This document shows, piece after piece, positions 43,990-57,132 of a stretch of 64,000 bases of DNA. Position 1 is the stretch's first letter. Each line of letters begins with the position of its first letter. Both the position numbers and the translations under genes were made by a program. The stretch is taken from the NCBI GenBank assembly GCA_038373865.1, contig JAXGGA010005788.1, forward strand, positions 1-64,000, given 5' to 3'. This stretch comes from Uloborus plumipes. Taxonomy: Eukaryota > Arthropoda > Arachnida > Araneae > Uloboridae. The notes below the pieces were generated by a model, which ran no database searches, was not told the origin of the DNA, and saw nothing but the letters and a program-made list of their open reading frames with translations.

Positions 43990-46900
43990 TTTTAAATTGT
44001 CTTCAGCACTTAATAAACGCATATTCCGACCTTCAGAAAAATATCGTAATCGTTTCAATTAAGAATACGTTTTTTTTAATGTATTTTGTTGAAATTAATT
44101 GTAAACAAAGGCGTTAAGCATATTTGCTTCACTGAACTCAAATAAATTAAAGTGCAAGCACTTTTTTTCTGCATATAAAAACGCAAATTCGTTTGTTTCT
44201 TTGATGGTTTATTTGTTTATGAGCCGATATTTCTCATAATGCATTACAAAGATTACTCCCCTCCCCCCACACAGAAAAAGGATTAGAAGATTCAAACCAG
44301 TGCGTATAATTTTTTTCCTTTAAGTTAAAAAAAATATTAATTTTTACTTGAATCTCGATAAAAGCACTTGTTAACCTTACAAACTCATTTTTTCCTGTTT
44401 TATTCTATCCAACTGAGCAGAAAAAAAAAGATTAACGTTTACGAAGCACAAGCGTAATATTTATTTGTCAACTTGTAGGTGTAGGTGATCCCATCTCAGT
44501 TTTAATTAAAAATATGTTTTCATCCATCCAGCACTTTTGTCCCACTGGGTATTAAAAATGAATATGGCATTAAAAATATCAAATCACTGAAAGACAATTG
44601 AGGATTATAATTTTTGAAAGTTTTGATTTAATAATATCTTACTACAAATAGCTAAGTACAAGGTGTTTTTAATGTATATATGTATCTTCTCTATGCGACA
44701 AACCGTAGAACATGTGCATTGACATTTGACACAAATGTATAATACTATGAATACTAGGAAGGTAGACTTTGGAGCAACTTTAGTTTTCAGATTAATTCAT
44801 ATGAATTACAGTTTTGAGGTTAGTTAAATTTAATTGTTGAAAATATAAATTTTTGTTTCTATATTGCTGCCAATTTATGATCGGTTAACAAGCTGATTAC
44901 AGTCGGGGGCATTACATTTCGAGCAAAATACGAATTATGGTCTTTCACACATAATTGCTATTTAAAGAAACAAGCAAATAGTTAATACTGTAATGTGTAA
45001 TAAGTAATTGCATTTTGTTTTTGCATAATTCCTTTTAATGCTGCGAATAAGACAAACATTTTATTTTTGAAATTTTTTTGTATTCCAAAAAGTATGGGGA
45101 AGGGGGGGGGCTGCGATGAAGAATAACTGCGCTATGTTTGGATTCAGGAGGTCATTTTGCATAAGATACAGCACGAAAGATGTCAGAAATATTTTTTAAA
45201 GTTTTTTTCCTTTTTATTTGTTTTCTAGTTACATTAACATTAGTAGTAACACTCTCTTCAAATTTGTATTATTAAAATTGTTATGAAAAAGAATCGAGTA
45301 TGAGATCTAGCTAGAAAAAAAAGCAATAAAGTTATGCATTGCCCCTCACTCCTCTTCTCAATGCGATTTTCAAACTTCATATTCGTGGGATTTTTTTGTT
45401 ACGTTATTTCCTCACGATTCCAAACAACTAAGTATAGGTCTAGATTTGTTTTCACTTCTTGCTTCGTTTCAAAAGGGGCACTGCAAACATTTCTTGAAAT
45501 TTCGGCTTACATTTTTATTTTACTCATACCGAAATGAGCTCCGATTACACGTGCATTTGGACCTTCGAATGCATTAGACACCCAAAATATCCAATTGGAT
45601 CATCATCGACGAAGTTACTGCTGGTTTTCTTGATATCTGTAATTACTATATTTTTTCTCACATGAATCCAACAAAATGAACCATAAAAGGTAGGAATATT
45701 CTATGTAAACACCGAGAGGGGTCTATCTTTGCAACTCTCCTTTTAGTAGCATTCGGATATTTGAGGTACATTGGCAAGCTTTCGGTACTTGGAAATACGT
45801 CGCTAAACTGAGGACAAATTTTGCAAAAAAAATATTTTTTTGAATCTGCTTTCAATTTGGTTCTTTTTGCGACATTTAGTGATTAATCCATTGAGTCGTT
45901 TTTAAATTGTCGGTATTTAGGAAATGAATCTCTGCAAAATATTTTTTTTTTACATCGGTTCGTGAAAAACTAGGGACTTTAACTGTTTACATTTTTTTTC
46001 TGGCTCACTCTAAACTATTGTATTTTTATTCTTTATACAAGCTCCATGCAGTTTTATGCCATTTTAAATCCCAAATACCTATTAAAACATTGTTTTTTTA
46101 TTAAAGCACTGTATTCAAGTTAAAATACTAAATTGCTTTATCAACTCGCTCTTTTTCTGATGGCTAATACGAGTACATGGCGTGCAAGGAAAAACTTAAT
46201 TGGAAATTGGAAGGAAAAAGGAAACAAATGGCCCACTTATTTCAAAACCAGCCCAATGCAAAACTGTATTATTATTTTTCAGTAAATAAAAGACCATACA
46301 GCTAAGTTAGAAAATAAAGCCTAAACAAAGTCTCAAAACAAATGTTATTTGGACGAAAATTAATTCCACTGGAAAAAATTGATAAACAGAAAATGGAATG
46401 TGTTTTGGGGTCTCCTGTATATTTTTAATACTGACTTAGCTGATATCGATTCAAAACCTATAAAATAATAGAAGAGCATTCAACGCTGCTTTATTGGAAA
46501 AAATTCTAAAACTTAGTTTCTTTTTGGATACTTTTTATAAAGTGCTTTTAGATACATTTTGAAATGAAGAGATCCAAAAGCGAGAACCCGCTTCTGCGGC
46601 GGTTACTCTATACCTACATCTGTAATATTAAACCTTATTTCAAAAAAGCGGGGACGAATTTATTGCTGTCATAGATTTTTGAGTTTGAAAAACCCACGAG
46701 CCGCAGTAAGATACATTTTATTCCTAACAAAATATCTGTCAGCAGCATTTCCTTCGTCATTGAGACCATAAAAAAATATCAATATAAGCCAAGAGAAAAT
46801 GTGATTTCTTACGGTGGGCTTAAGGGAAACACGCAAGGCAATAAATGTTTTCATGTTTCTGAAATATTTCAAGTCAATTTAAGTTATGGCGCAGCAGAAA

Positions 46901-47730
46901 AATGCAACGCACAGCCAAGGAAATTTAATTTTACTGTGCATGCATAAAATGTTTCTATATGAACGCTGTTTACTTTTACCAAGTTTTATCGTATATTTCA
47001 AAATAATGTTTTGCCGCCAGAGCTACATATAAATAAAATAACTACGCTTCCGTGCATAACTATAAAACATGTAAACAAATTGGCAATAAATAAAAGAATA
47101 TACTGTAAAACACACAAACTATTTATTTATAAATAAATTTATTGTTTAATTACCTGTTTTGTAGTACTTTATTTTATTTTTAAATATTTGTCTGCTAAAA
47201 AACTAAAATCTGCATAGATTACATTTTTATCTTTGCGTGAAACTACATGAAATTCAGTGCCGTGAAAAGCATAAGCAAAATCATTTATTTATAGAATTGG
47301 AAGCAGAGAGATGTGTGTGATAACGAGTAAATAAAGAAAAAATAATTTTGTAAGGTTTGGTTTGATTTAAATTTCAATGATTCTTAAGTTCATACATTCA
47401 GAGTATGGTAGTCGTGAAATGATTTAAAACTGTTAAAAACTGAAACATTTTCAAAGTAACTAAATCAATTACTTTTTAGTTTGGAAAAGAACTAAGGAGT
47501 TCTGCAAAAGCGTTTTTTTTTCTTTTGAGAAATCGCAAGTAGCTCTTTTTTTATCTTTAATTAACTGTTTTTGATGTTTCTTTTATTTTTCCAATTACCA
47601 ATCAGTCTAGCTTTTTGGCTTTAATAGTTATCTAAAGACTAGTTTTCGTATCATGGTTGCAAGTCGGCTGTGATTTGTGTTTATTCAAGACTAACTCAAG
47701 CTGAATTTGCATTAGAAAAAGTTTGTGTTT
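43990..47730. other. non-coding AT-rich DNA
   Basis: No gene or mobile element recognised. Short open frames (for example 45334-45537 plus, 46669-46872 minus) lack motifs. Confidence 0.5.
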
Positions 47731-47736
47731 GTTTCT

Positions 47737-47783
47737 GTGCGTGCGTGCACGCACGCGCGCGTGTGTGTGCGTGTAAGCACGCA
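47737..47783. repeat. alternating GT/GC purine-pyrimidine tract
   Basis: About 45 bases of almost uninterrupted alternating purine-pyrimidine sequence, with a palindromic core (GCGTGCGTGCACGCACGC, 47739-47756) followed by GCGCGTGTGTGTGCGTG. Such tracts can adopt Z-DNA or cruciform structure. Confidence 0.85.
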
Positions 47784-48179
47784 CTGCAAGGTGCTATAGA
47801 AATTCGTGATCGAAAAAAAATTTCATTTAAGACGTCAAAATTCAAATGAATGCCAGGAGGTGCATGATGGAGGTTTGTTCTGCATTCCTCTACATTTAGA
47901 GAACCTAAAGATTGATTTCCAAGACATATTAGAGCTGTTTAGTATTAAACCTGAGCTTTAAATATTTACAGGAAAGCCAAAAACAATTTATAGAAGGAGC
48001 TTTATTTCATACACATATAGATTCAAGGTAGATAAGCTAAATGAAAACAACGAAATGCGCCATTAGGGGACATTAATCCCCGTCTTGTCATGGAAAAACT
48101 AATCGGTGCCAAGCAGATGGCGAACGCGAGTACTATTGTTTGATTTAGGTTTTATTCCAAAAAACTTTCTGGAACGGGC

Positions 48180-48211
48180 ATTAATAATTACGGCTAACCG
48201 TAATTATTAAT
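48180..48211. repeat. perfect 14-bp stem, 4-base loop palindrome
   Basis: ATTAATAATTACGG, loop CTAA, then the exact reverse complement. A smaller GGGGA/TCCCC palindrome lies nearby at 48066-48081. No T-run follows in a way that suggests a terminator, and no transposon ends are found. Confidence 0.85.
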
Positions 48212-49503
48212 TAAAACTTTACATTGCCGTTCACTCTCGCGTTATAATGGTAACGAATGGAAGACTGAATGCCATATCCACCTCTCGCGGAATTGCAGTG
48301 AGTCAGCTTCGAGCATTAGCTTGTAAGAAGTGTCTTTGGGGAAAAAAGGAAAATAATATCTCAAATAATATCAATATAATATTAGTTAATAATATTGTAA
48401 TAAATGCAGGTCCTTCAAAATGTATGACTTTTTCCCAAAAGCAGTTTTTAATTAGGTTACAGAGAGCCATCATTTTTGTATAATGTACAGATCCAGAAAG
48501 AACATCAGAGAAAAAATCAGTCGTATGTTTGTAGAAATTGTTTTATCTACGGATTGAAGTAATGTGTTTGCTTCCGTCTTGGAAAACGAAAACGCCCTAA
48601 GAGGATGACCTCATGCTCTGTAGGGACGATTATTTCCCAACTTTCTTGTTTTCCTTTGAAACAACTCAATGAATTGTTTCTTTGTAGCGTGTTTCTAGAT
48701 TTGTGCACTGTGAGAAGTGTTGACTTATTGTTCAGAAAACCTTCATACATACAAGTAGTAAAGCATGAATATTTAGGATTGTAGGGTATACTATTATTTA
48801 CATAATTTGGTGCTAATTCACTTACATTTGTATTTTTTTCAAATTAAAAATGGCATACTAAAACAACATTTGTAACTTCTTTTTCTGAATAAGTATTTAG
48901 TTCAGAGTTTTGTGAAATTTTACGAACTAGATTTATTAAATAATGCTAATAACTAGAAATCATCTTTTCTGCTTTAGTATCTAATGCATAGAAGAAAATA
49001 TTGGATTCGTATTTTTTTTTTTTTAATTTCAACGCTTAGGGTCGTTCGGAGACTAGTTTTTGCCTGATTTCTGTGACATCCCATGCACTGAGTGAATGTG
49101 ACCAGTTTTAGGATTTGAAGGGCCAAGGGGAAAAAAGATGAAAATCACTTTTTCGTCGATTTTGGAATATTAGCCCTATCTAGGGGCTATGAAGGAGTAA
49201 TATCATCTGGTAGAACAACAAGGGGTAGAAAAGATGAGACTCGACCGAAATGTGTATGAATAATCTATTAACTACAAAGGGAGTTAATAGAAATCAAACT
49301 TTGTTTGTAATTTTACTCGAAATCACTTTTTGGGCACTTTTATCTTTTTTCCGCCTGGGCCTTCATTTGTCTGTCCGTATTCCGGTCATCTAAAATAATG
49401 TAGAAAAGATAAAAGTTGAAAATATCCTCCACATTGGTGCCCTTGTTTCATTAAGAAAAATAAATTAGCAAACCAAAATTTTTATGAATTGGAATGCATT
49501 TAG

Positions 49504-49652
49504 GCACTCAGTGGGATTACGGGGGATTTAAGCCTTCCGTTTTGATCGCGTCTAGACGCCGTGCAGCCAGATACAAATCTGGCCCGGTGGCACCCATCGC
49601 CTGCTTAATTTACCACCACAAGAGCCGCTGTCCAGATACAGATTCTGGCCAG
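49504..49652 (+). other. candidate isolated exon, GC-richer (speculative)
   Basis: A 149-bp stretch lies between an AG acceptor (TGCATTTAG, 49503) and a strong donor CAG|GTAAGC at 49653. It is open in one frame (GTQWDYGGFKPSVLIAS, then RRRAARYKSGPVAP, ending CPDTDSGQ) and is richer in G and C than its surroundings. Two hairpin-like phrases (CCAGATACAAATCTGG at about 49568 and CCAGATACAGATTCTGG at about 49632) argue that it may instead be a repeat. The acceptor lacks a good pyrimidine tract. Confidence 0.22.
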
Positions 49653-49659
49653 GTAAGCA

Positions 49660-52600
49660 CGCGGGTTGGAAGGTGTTACATAATAAAAAAACATCAGTCA
49701 ATTTCATGTAATAAAAGTTTCTGCTTTCAAACTGTTAGATTTGCCTAATGGAAGAAGAATATTTAATCATATATTTACTTACTCATAAAAATTATGTCAA
49801 TAATGTTAATGAAAGTACAAAGTACAATTTATCAATTAATAGAAAATAAACAATTGATGGAAATTAAAAAAAAATGAGCAAGAAAAAAAGAGGGAGGAAG
49901 AGAAAAAATACCGCTGAGGAAATTTTAGTTGTTATTCTGAATATTCCTTACTCATTGCATTTCCATGTTACACAATATGGAGCAAAAATTGTTGCTTAAC
50001 TTCAAGTCCTCATGGAACTTATCTTTCTACATTTCATTACTACTAAAATGTCCGATTTTTTTTCTGAATATCTAAATATTTACTACGGAAACATGCTCAC
50101 CGCAGAAAACGATACGAAAAATGCAATTTTCCTACCATTTCTTTTTCTGCTTCGCCTACTTGTTCCTTGCTGCATTTTCGAAAGGTACAAAATTGGGAAA
50201 GCAGATTTCATTTTCTGTTACAGCTGGGAGAAATATCTACCATCATTGTATCAATATATCATATTAAGTGGATTTTCCCAAAGTGGTGTTGATTTTAGAA
50301 TACCCTTTTTGCATTTGTATAGCTACCCGCGAGTATGAAAGTGTGCAGGCGTGTGTAGTGGTAGATGGGGTCCTGCATCATTCAAATTATGATCAAAAAC
50401 AAATGTGCGTGCCAAAAATATCTATTTTGAAAGATTTAAAAAATGAATGATTAGCGCTTTCTAATGAAAACCGTGTTTGAAATATGGGAAAACTGACAGA
50501 GCAATTTCAATGTCTCGTAGTGTATGAGGAAAGCTGTGAGTTAAAGGTGAGTAAAAATTACTTAAATAAGAAGACACATAGAGCAAAAAAGTATGTATTT
50601 TTTCATTATAAACAAATCACTCAAAACATTAACAGATTCTTTACAAAAAAAAAGTTCTAAATTTGTAAGTACAAAATGCAAAAATTCCAAGTAAAGATAC
50701 ATAATAGTTTACTTAACTTCAAGTCAGAAAAAATAAAGTTTCATTTTTAATTTTTTTCCTTTTAACTGATTAGATTTTTTTTTTTTTTTTTGCACTTTAT
50801 AAATTGTGATCATCCCAAAATTACAATAATGAGTTGCCTCATTTTCCTATGCCTTGGCCAAACTTTTACCAACACATGCAGATATTTACTACAAAGAGAA
50901 AAAAAGCTGTCGAAAATTATTTCTGGACTTCCCAAAACATTGGCTAAGTTTAAGATACAATGGTTCGTTGACGCCTCTGTTTGGATAATTGGATGTGATA
51001 GCAAGTGCCTTAGATGGAATTCAATTTGTTTCTACGATTTCTGCTCTTTTTCCAACGTCTATTTAGTTGGATGTATAGTGGTTCCTTCTGTTTTCTAGTA
51101 TCTTCTTTTGCTTTTCCAACTGCGACCATCTTTTCAACTATTGAAAAAGAAGAATACCGTTCGATATATAAGCTGTAGGATATAATCGTGTAGCTCTTAA
51201 ATGAAATTTCGAAATTGTTTCTCAAAATTTTGAACTATTCTCAAAGTTGGTTAAGAGTTTAATTAAATCAACTTCTGTTATGATTTTTTTTTCTAACCCT
51301 AATTTAAAAGTCTTGTTTTAATTTGCTATTTAGCAATTACAATGGCTTTTTTTGAGTACTTTTTTAAAACAATTTTTTTCCATCACTTATGCTTTTCTCC
51401 AAAAATGCGTGTATATTTCATTTTTGTTGGTGCGTGTTGTAGCACTTATGTTTGAAACGTATATTTTAAAATACCCAGCTAAATAAATTTAAACCTTATG
51501 TCAAGCAATCTTTCGTGGTGATTAATATACTACGCAAAAAGTTCATGTACACATAAAGTAAACAACAAGAAAAAAAAACTTCCATAAGAATGGTTTGATA
51601 TTCCAAAAACAAATTACAAAACCTGTTGAATAGAGAACATAATAAATACCTTCGACTTACTACGAAAAGGCTTCTCGGAAATTCCTCCATTCTTGTAGTA
51701 CAAAGACGCAGAAAGCCTTAATTAAATTCCTTCTTGAATAAAAATATCTTCTCCCATCGGTTTTAGTAATGTAGACAAAAACAAGATCCAAGTTGAGGTT
51801 GATCGTATGAGGATAAATTAAGTCCTCCCACAAAACCAGTGCTCGACATAGAATCTTCACGAAAAAGTTGCGACGGCATCCTTGAGGAATGTTGAAGGAA
51901 AGAAGTAGGGTCGCTATTTAAATTTTCTTGCAGAATGAATAACGTTTCGATTACTTAATGTTTTTTTGGGACAGATATTTATAAGATTTTCTAGTTAAGC
52001 CGATTGTGAAAAGTTTTACCTGTTAACAAAAGCTACAATTTAATTGTTATGTCAAAAAGCAGGTGTTTAAAGAAAAAAACATTTTTACAAAAAATACTTT
52101 TTTTTTTCTTTTTAAATCAATAAAATACAAAATGTCAGTTACTTTTTTCCTTTTCAAGAGTTTAAATCAACAATAATTATGTTCTTAACAGCATTTAGAA
52201 TTTAAAACGTATTAATATTAGAATATGTGACGATTGATAAATTAATATACATTTAAAAATTTTAAACAACTAATGTATGAAATTTGATTTCAGATTTCCT
52301 AACGTTAATAGAGACAACAAGTTCATTTTACTTTTGTAATAAGTGTTTATTTTGATAGATTGGTAAATATTTATTTTTCAGTACTTCACACAACTACCGT
52401 AATGTCAACCTATTTATTTTTTCTAATCTCTATTTTCTCTTCATTTAATTCTAGACTTAAAAACTAAGTATTACACATCATTTCATCATCAAAAATACCG
52501 TTATTAGAAATCAAAAAATGGGATGCTTACTATTCTACGTCTTTAACACTGCAGTTTTAAACAGTAAGTAAGATGTGTGGGCATTATGAAAGTGCCAAAC

Positions 52601-52689
52601 TAAGCTCACAGAGATTTTTAAAAATAGATAAATATTTCTTGGCATCTGTTTTTGCTTCTTGAATAAACGAAACAGAGGGTACCGATGTA
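49660..52689. other. non-coding AT-rich DNA
   Basis: No supported features. Open frames at 50012-50338 and 50790-51098 (plus) have no recognised motif. Confidence 0.5.
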
Positions 52690-53139
52690 GTGAACAGTAG
52701 GGTGTATCGATTTTGAACTTTTTTTTTATTTTCAAAGTTCCAAGTTGAAAAAAAGTTGTTACTAGGTGCCAAAACAAACACAAATTTTTTTTAAGATTTT
52801 TAAAAAAAAAATTTAGGTCTCCCGCTTAAGGCCTAAAGTTTAAAACTTTTGATCAAAAACTGAAATTAAAAAAAAATAATAATAATAATATTGTGCGATT
52901 TAAAAAATTCCAAGTAGTGTTTCAGTTACTAATAGGTATAAAAAGACAGGATAAAAAAAATCATGCCCCTAGTTTAATATTTAGATCTCCCGCAAAAAGC
53001 TTTAAAATGGTAAAATTTCATAAAATATCGTAATTTATTCAAATACTAAGTTTACTGTTAACAATCTTTTTAAACTAGATGTACATAAGATTATGTCTAA
53101 AACATTATCAATGCTTATAAAACCGTAATGAACGTGCGC

Positions 53140-53345
53140 CGAGTTGTTTTTGGCGTGTTGGGTGTGATGGAGTGGGCGGGGAGGGGGGCTAGCACGTCGG
53201 TGCCACACAGTCGCGCCATCTGTTCACGCGACCCACAATGCACCGCTCAGATCACATAGCTTCACGCCAGTTCGCCCGCAGTAGCTGTACGAAGTGGTTT
53301 GTGTGCGTTATCGTTGCAAAATAGTGTCATTTTTGTGAGTTGTTT
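53140..53345 (+). promoter_or_regulatory. probable promoter/leader of the hAT-like gene
   Basis: This is the most GC-rich part of the element. It carries a GC-box-like GGGCGGGG (53174-53181) and ends about 20 bases before the first ATG (53366). No TATA box is evident. Position and composition suggest a CpG-type promoter and 5' leader. Confidence 0.5.
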
Positions 53346-53365
53346 GTGTGTTTTCTGAGCTGAAA

Positions 53366-55853
53366 ATGAGTAAGAAAGCTCATTTGACCAGACAAACTAC
53401 CGAAATGCCTATAATAGGGCAACCTATCGACTTGACTAACTATAGTTGTTTGCCTACTAAACTTGATGTCTTGAAGAACTTTGAGTGGGTTCGCATTGAA
53501 ATGAAGACAGAGGGGGTTCACCAGCCTGCCAAAAAGGTAATTGCTTTACGAGTCGCTAACAATATTGAGATACTGTGGAAGAAAGCTTCCATTCCTGTTT
53601 TTGGTTCAAAAAGCACAGTTTATATGGTATTAAAACTACATGAGCAACTTGAAAAAATTAAAAAATGTTCAGGTCATAACAGAAAGTACCGTAAAGTCTT
53701 ATCAAGAAAGTGTCAGAAAATTTTTAGACAATGTTTCTGATACACTGTTTGATATATGCTCTTGTAAATGTGACCTAGCAAACTGCATTTGCCCAGCTGA
53801 GAGAAAGGTTCCTCCACTAGAGCACGAGTTTTTGAGGGACCAGCGTGGGCCTAGGTTGATGTCAATGGCAGATTGTGACACAACATAAACCAGAAAAATT
53901 AAAAAAAGATTGGAAGGAAAATCGAAAGAACTAGTACGAGCAGGAGCTAGTTCAAGTCAAACCGAAGACACATACTTTAAGTGTGTTGGAAGTTTTGAAG
54001 TTGATGACAAAGATGATTTACCGTCCCAAAAGTCGAGTGAGGACAGTGATTTTGAAAATTTAGAACTTAATGAAAGTCAACCTACTGTTTCAAATACAGT
54101 AACTGTAAAACAAGAGTTACCTCAAAGTATTTCTCTGTTTTCCCGGGCTTGTGACCTTAGAGGAATATCTAGTAGAGCAGGGGCTCAACTGGCTACTGCA
54201 CTTTTATGTGATTTGACAGTCGTTACTTTAGAAAACAAAGAAGCAATTATTGATAAGTCGAAAGTTGTACATGAAAGAATCAAGTCACGCAACGAGGCGA
54301 CTTCAAATCAAACGTCAAATGTTATTGCAATTTATTTTGATGGACGTAAAGATGAAACAATTACACAAGAAATATTACAAGGTAAGAATGTAAGAAAAAC
54401 TGTGTATGAAGAACACATTTCTCTGGTCGAGGAACCAGATTATTACATGACAGAAAAAAATGTTGATTGCAAAACATTAAAAGCTATCGGTTGCGATGGT
54501 ACCGCAACTAATACAGGATTAACTAATACAGGATAATAATGGAGTTATTACTCTGTTTGAAAAATCCATAAATCAACCATTACAAGCAGTTGTTTGTTTA
54601 CTTCATTTGAACGAACTACCTCTGAGAAAAGTTATGATTGCTCTTGATGGTCCGACAACTGGACCAAACACATTTAGTGGACCAATAGGTAAACAGCTTA
54701 CTGGCTGCCAAGACCTAGAAGTGGTAGGTTTCAATCCAATTGTAAGCGTGATTCCTGAAGTTGATGGCAAAGATCTCAGCACAAACCAAAAATATCTGTT
54801 TGAAATATCAAAAGCTGTAGCTTCAGGTAGGTGCTCAGACTCAGAAGAGTTAGCCAGACGAAATCCAGGAAACATCTCCCACGCTAGGTGGCTTACGATG
54901 GCGAACAGAATTCTTCGGTTGTACATATCAACTGTAGATCCAAGTCCCCAACTCCAAAAGCTAACAGAGTTCATAATGAAGGTTTATGTTCCGTCTTGGT
55001 TCGCTATCAAATGCCAACCAAAAATTACACATGCAGCTGTTCATTTTTTTAGAATGATTCAACACAGTAAACACTTGGGAGATGATCTGAAGGAAATCGT
55101 TCATTCAACTTTACAGAGAAACGGATTTATGGCGCATCCTAAACATATCTTAACAGCAATGCTTTTTGATGAGAGAAAATATATTAGAGTACTGGCCAGC
55201 AAGAGGATCAAAAAGGCTCTTGAAGCTAAACAAAAACGACTAAATTTCAAGCCACCTAAAATCAACTTTGAGGCTAATGACTATATTGATTTAGTTGATT
55301 GGCAAACCATTACCTTAACTGAACCCCCTCTTGTAACTGACATCAGCCTGGAAGAGATAAATATGATAGCGGAAACTGGCAAAAGTGATCGCAGGGAATT
55401 TAAAATTCCATCACACACAAGCTGTGGAGAGAGTTGTTAAGGAAGTTACAGAGTCTTCAAAGCGGGTTTGTGGCCAAAACAGAAGAGATGGTTTCATCCG
55501 AGCAAGATTGGTTGATAGAGCAGAACTGCCATCGTTCGAGACAAAGAGTGAATACAATTTTGCAAAAAAAAAAACTAAACGTAAGTGCTGTTTTACTGTT
55601 TACATATACATATAACAATATCACAACTAATAAAATATTATTTTTATACGTTCTCAAGATTATCTTTAAAGAACTCATGGTTGTAGTATGACATTTGTTG
55701 TACTGCAAAACAAACTTCATTTTAAAGTCTAAAAGCTAACTTTTGCTATAGGTTTCAAAGCAAGTCAAAAGTCAATTTGAAAGAACTATTGGAGATGAAT
55801 TAAACACATTCTTCAAGAAGTTTAGAGAAGACAAACAGCAAGTTGATTTTTAA
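53366..55853 (+). pseudogene. hAT-like transposase gene, degenerate, one intron
   Basis: Successive frames read as one gene. The N-terminus starts at ATG 53366 (MSKKAHLTRQTTEMPIIGQ) and includes VANNIEILWKKASIP. After a frameshift near 53640-53660 come a Cys-rich CSCKCDLANCICPAERKVP block and EFLRDQRGPR. An in-frame stop (53886-53888) follows, then a long acidic linker. Next are VIAIYFDGRKDE (first acidic block), IGCDGTATNTG (second), a 15-bp duplication with frameshift near 54500-54535, VCLLHLNELPLR (CxxH-type block), GKDLSTNQKYL and SHARWLTMANRILRLY. A final frameshift near 55385-55400 leads to HTQAVERVVKEV and GFIRARL. An intron (GTAAGT...TATAG, 55581-55751) precedes the last exon, ending EDKQQVDF. 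Block order matches a transposase-like family I know from invertebrate genomes; the D, CD and CxxH blocks point to hAT. Not functional. Confidence 0.72.
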
Positions 55854-55916
55854 AAACAGCAAAATTCAAAAATTATTGGCAACTTCTTTTGTATTTCATA
55901 AAACGTTTTTTGTATT

Positions 55917-55922
55917 AATAAA
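55917..55922 (+). promoter_or_regulatory. poly(A) signal of the hAT-like gene
   Basis: AATAAA lies about 65 bases after the stop codon of the last exon, at the usual place for cleavage and polyadenylation. Confidence 0.5.
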
Positions 55923-56536
55923 AAAAACTTTATTAAGTGAAATGTTTTAGTTTATTTAATCACCTTGTAGTAGGTAAACTATTGCAAAACAAGCCGCAAC
56001 TGCATTAAAAATAATCCTAAAAAATCAAATACTTACAAAATAAAATATTTATAAAACTTTATCAAATAGTGCGGAAAAAAATTTTAGATATTGAAAATTT
56101 CAAGTAGTGTTTCTGTTACTAATATATTTAAAAAGACAAAATAAAAAATATGTTTCCCCTAAAAGAACATTTAGGTATCCCGCAAACGGACATAAAAGTG
56201 GCGATTTTATGAAAAAAACAGAGATTTTAGGCTTTTTGCGGGAGACCTAAATATTAAATCAGGGGCATGAAAGTTTGTATCCTGTCTTTTTATACCTATT
56301 AGTAACTGAAACACTACTTGGAATTTTTAAAATTAAATAAAATATTTTTTTTGTTTTTTTCAAAACTTCAGTTTTTGATCAAAAATTTTAAACTTTAGGC
56401 CTTGTGCGGGAGACCTATTTTTTTTTTTTAATCTGAAAAAAATTGGTGTTTATTTTGGCACCTAGTAGCAACTTTTTTTCAACTTGGAACTTTGAAAATA
56501 AAAAAAAGCTCAAAATCGATACATCCTAGTGAACAG

Positions 56537-57130
56537 TCTTTTCTAAGAAGTTTACAAGAAGTTGCCAATCATTGATTAAATGGTATTTCGGGCATTATTT
56601 TTAACATGCGACAATGTTGAATTCTTTTTATTGTCTTTCAATGTGTAACGGTAGATTTTTGTTTTTTAATTTGTAAAAATAAAAAAAAAACTTTTACGAA
56701 AATAAATAGCTTTCCAACAATTACTTAAGTTCAACGTATTGTAACAAATAACCTTATTTATTTTTATTTTTTTCTATTTTAAAACCATATTTGTATGTAC
56801 AGAAAATAAACAACGTTACAATGCACAAATGAGCAGGGATACTGCAGAAACTTTGACCTAAAAAGTAGCATTTTAAATGTAGTAGGGATGTTTTGTTTTT
56901 CGAAATCATTTTTCGTTATTATATTATCCAACAGGTCGAAATGCATTTAAAGTGAATAGCCATACTTGTTATACCCATAAAAGGTCACGCATGTAGTAAA
57001 AGATACGGATTATTATTCAAATTCATATCTTGGGTTCACATTTTTTGTATGATTCCTCATCAAAATTTAGTTTTAAAGAAGAGTTTGATTTTCTTTAACT
57101 TTTTGATTATACAATATCAAGAGTGCTTTT
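56537..57130. other. non-coding AT-rich DNA
   Basis: Nothing recognised between the hAT-like element and the tandem array. Confidence 0.5.
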
Positions 57131-57132
57131 TT

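Larger units (their letters stand above)
52698..56528 (+). mobile_element. hAT-like DNA transposon with long complex ends, about 3.8 kb
   Basis: Perfect 8-bp target duplication GTGAACAG (52690-52697, 56529-56536). The ends start TAGGGTGTATCGATTTTG on the left and TAGGATGTATCGATTTTG on the right read inward; TAGGR fits the hAT end consensus YARNG. The inverted ends extend about 310 bp (52698 to about 53010; about 56215 to 56528) with gaps and repeat the phrase AGGTCTCCCGC or its variants. Inside are a GC-rich promoter, a broken transposase-like gene with one intron, and a poly(A) signal. Just inside the right end, 56095-56185 repeats part of the left-end sequence in direct orientation, so the right end can itself fold back. 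Confidence 0.85.

Noticed and set aside
48180..48211. Intrinsic transcription terminator
   Set aside because: A bacterial-type terminator makes no sense in this eukaryotic context and there is no U-tract after the stem.
50012..51098. Two plus-strand frames of about 100 codons as secreted or membrane proteins
   Set aside because: Hydrophobicity comes from T-rich composition; no signal peptide pattern, domain or splice context supports them.
54603..54974. 123-codon minus-strand frame in the hAT-like element
   Set aside because: It lies antisense to the well-supported plus-strand transposase blocks (GPIGKQLTG, SHARWLTMANR).
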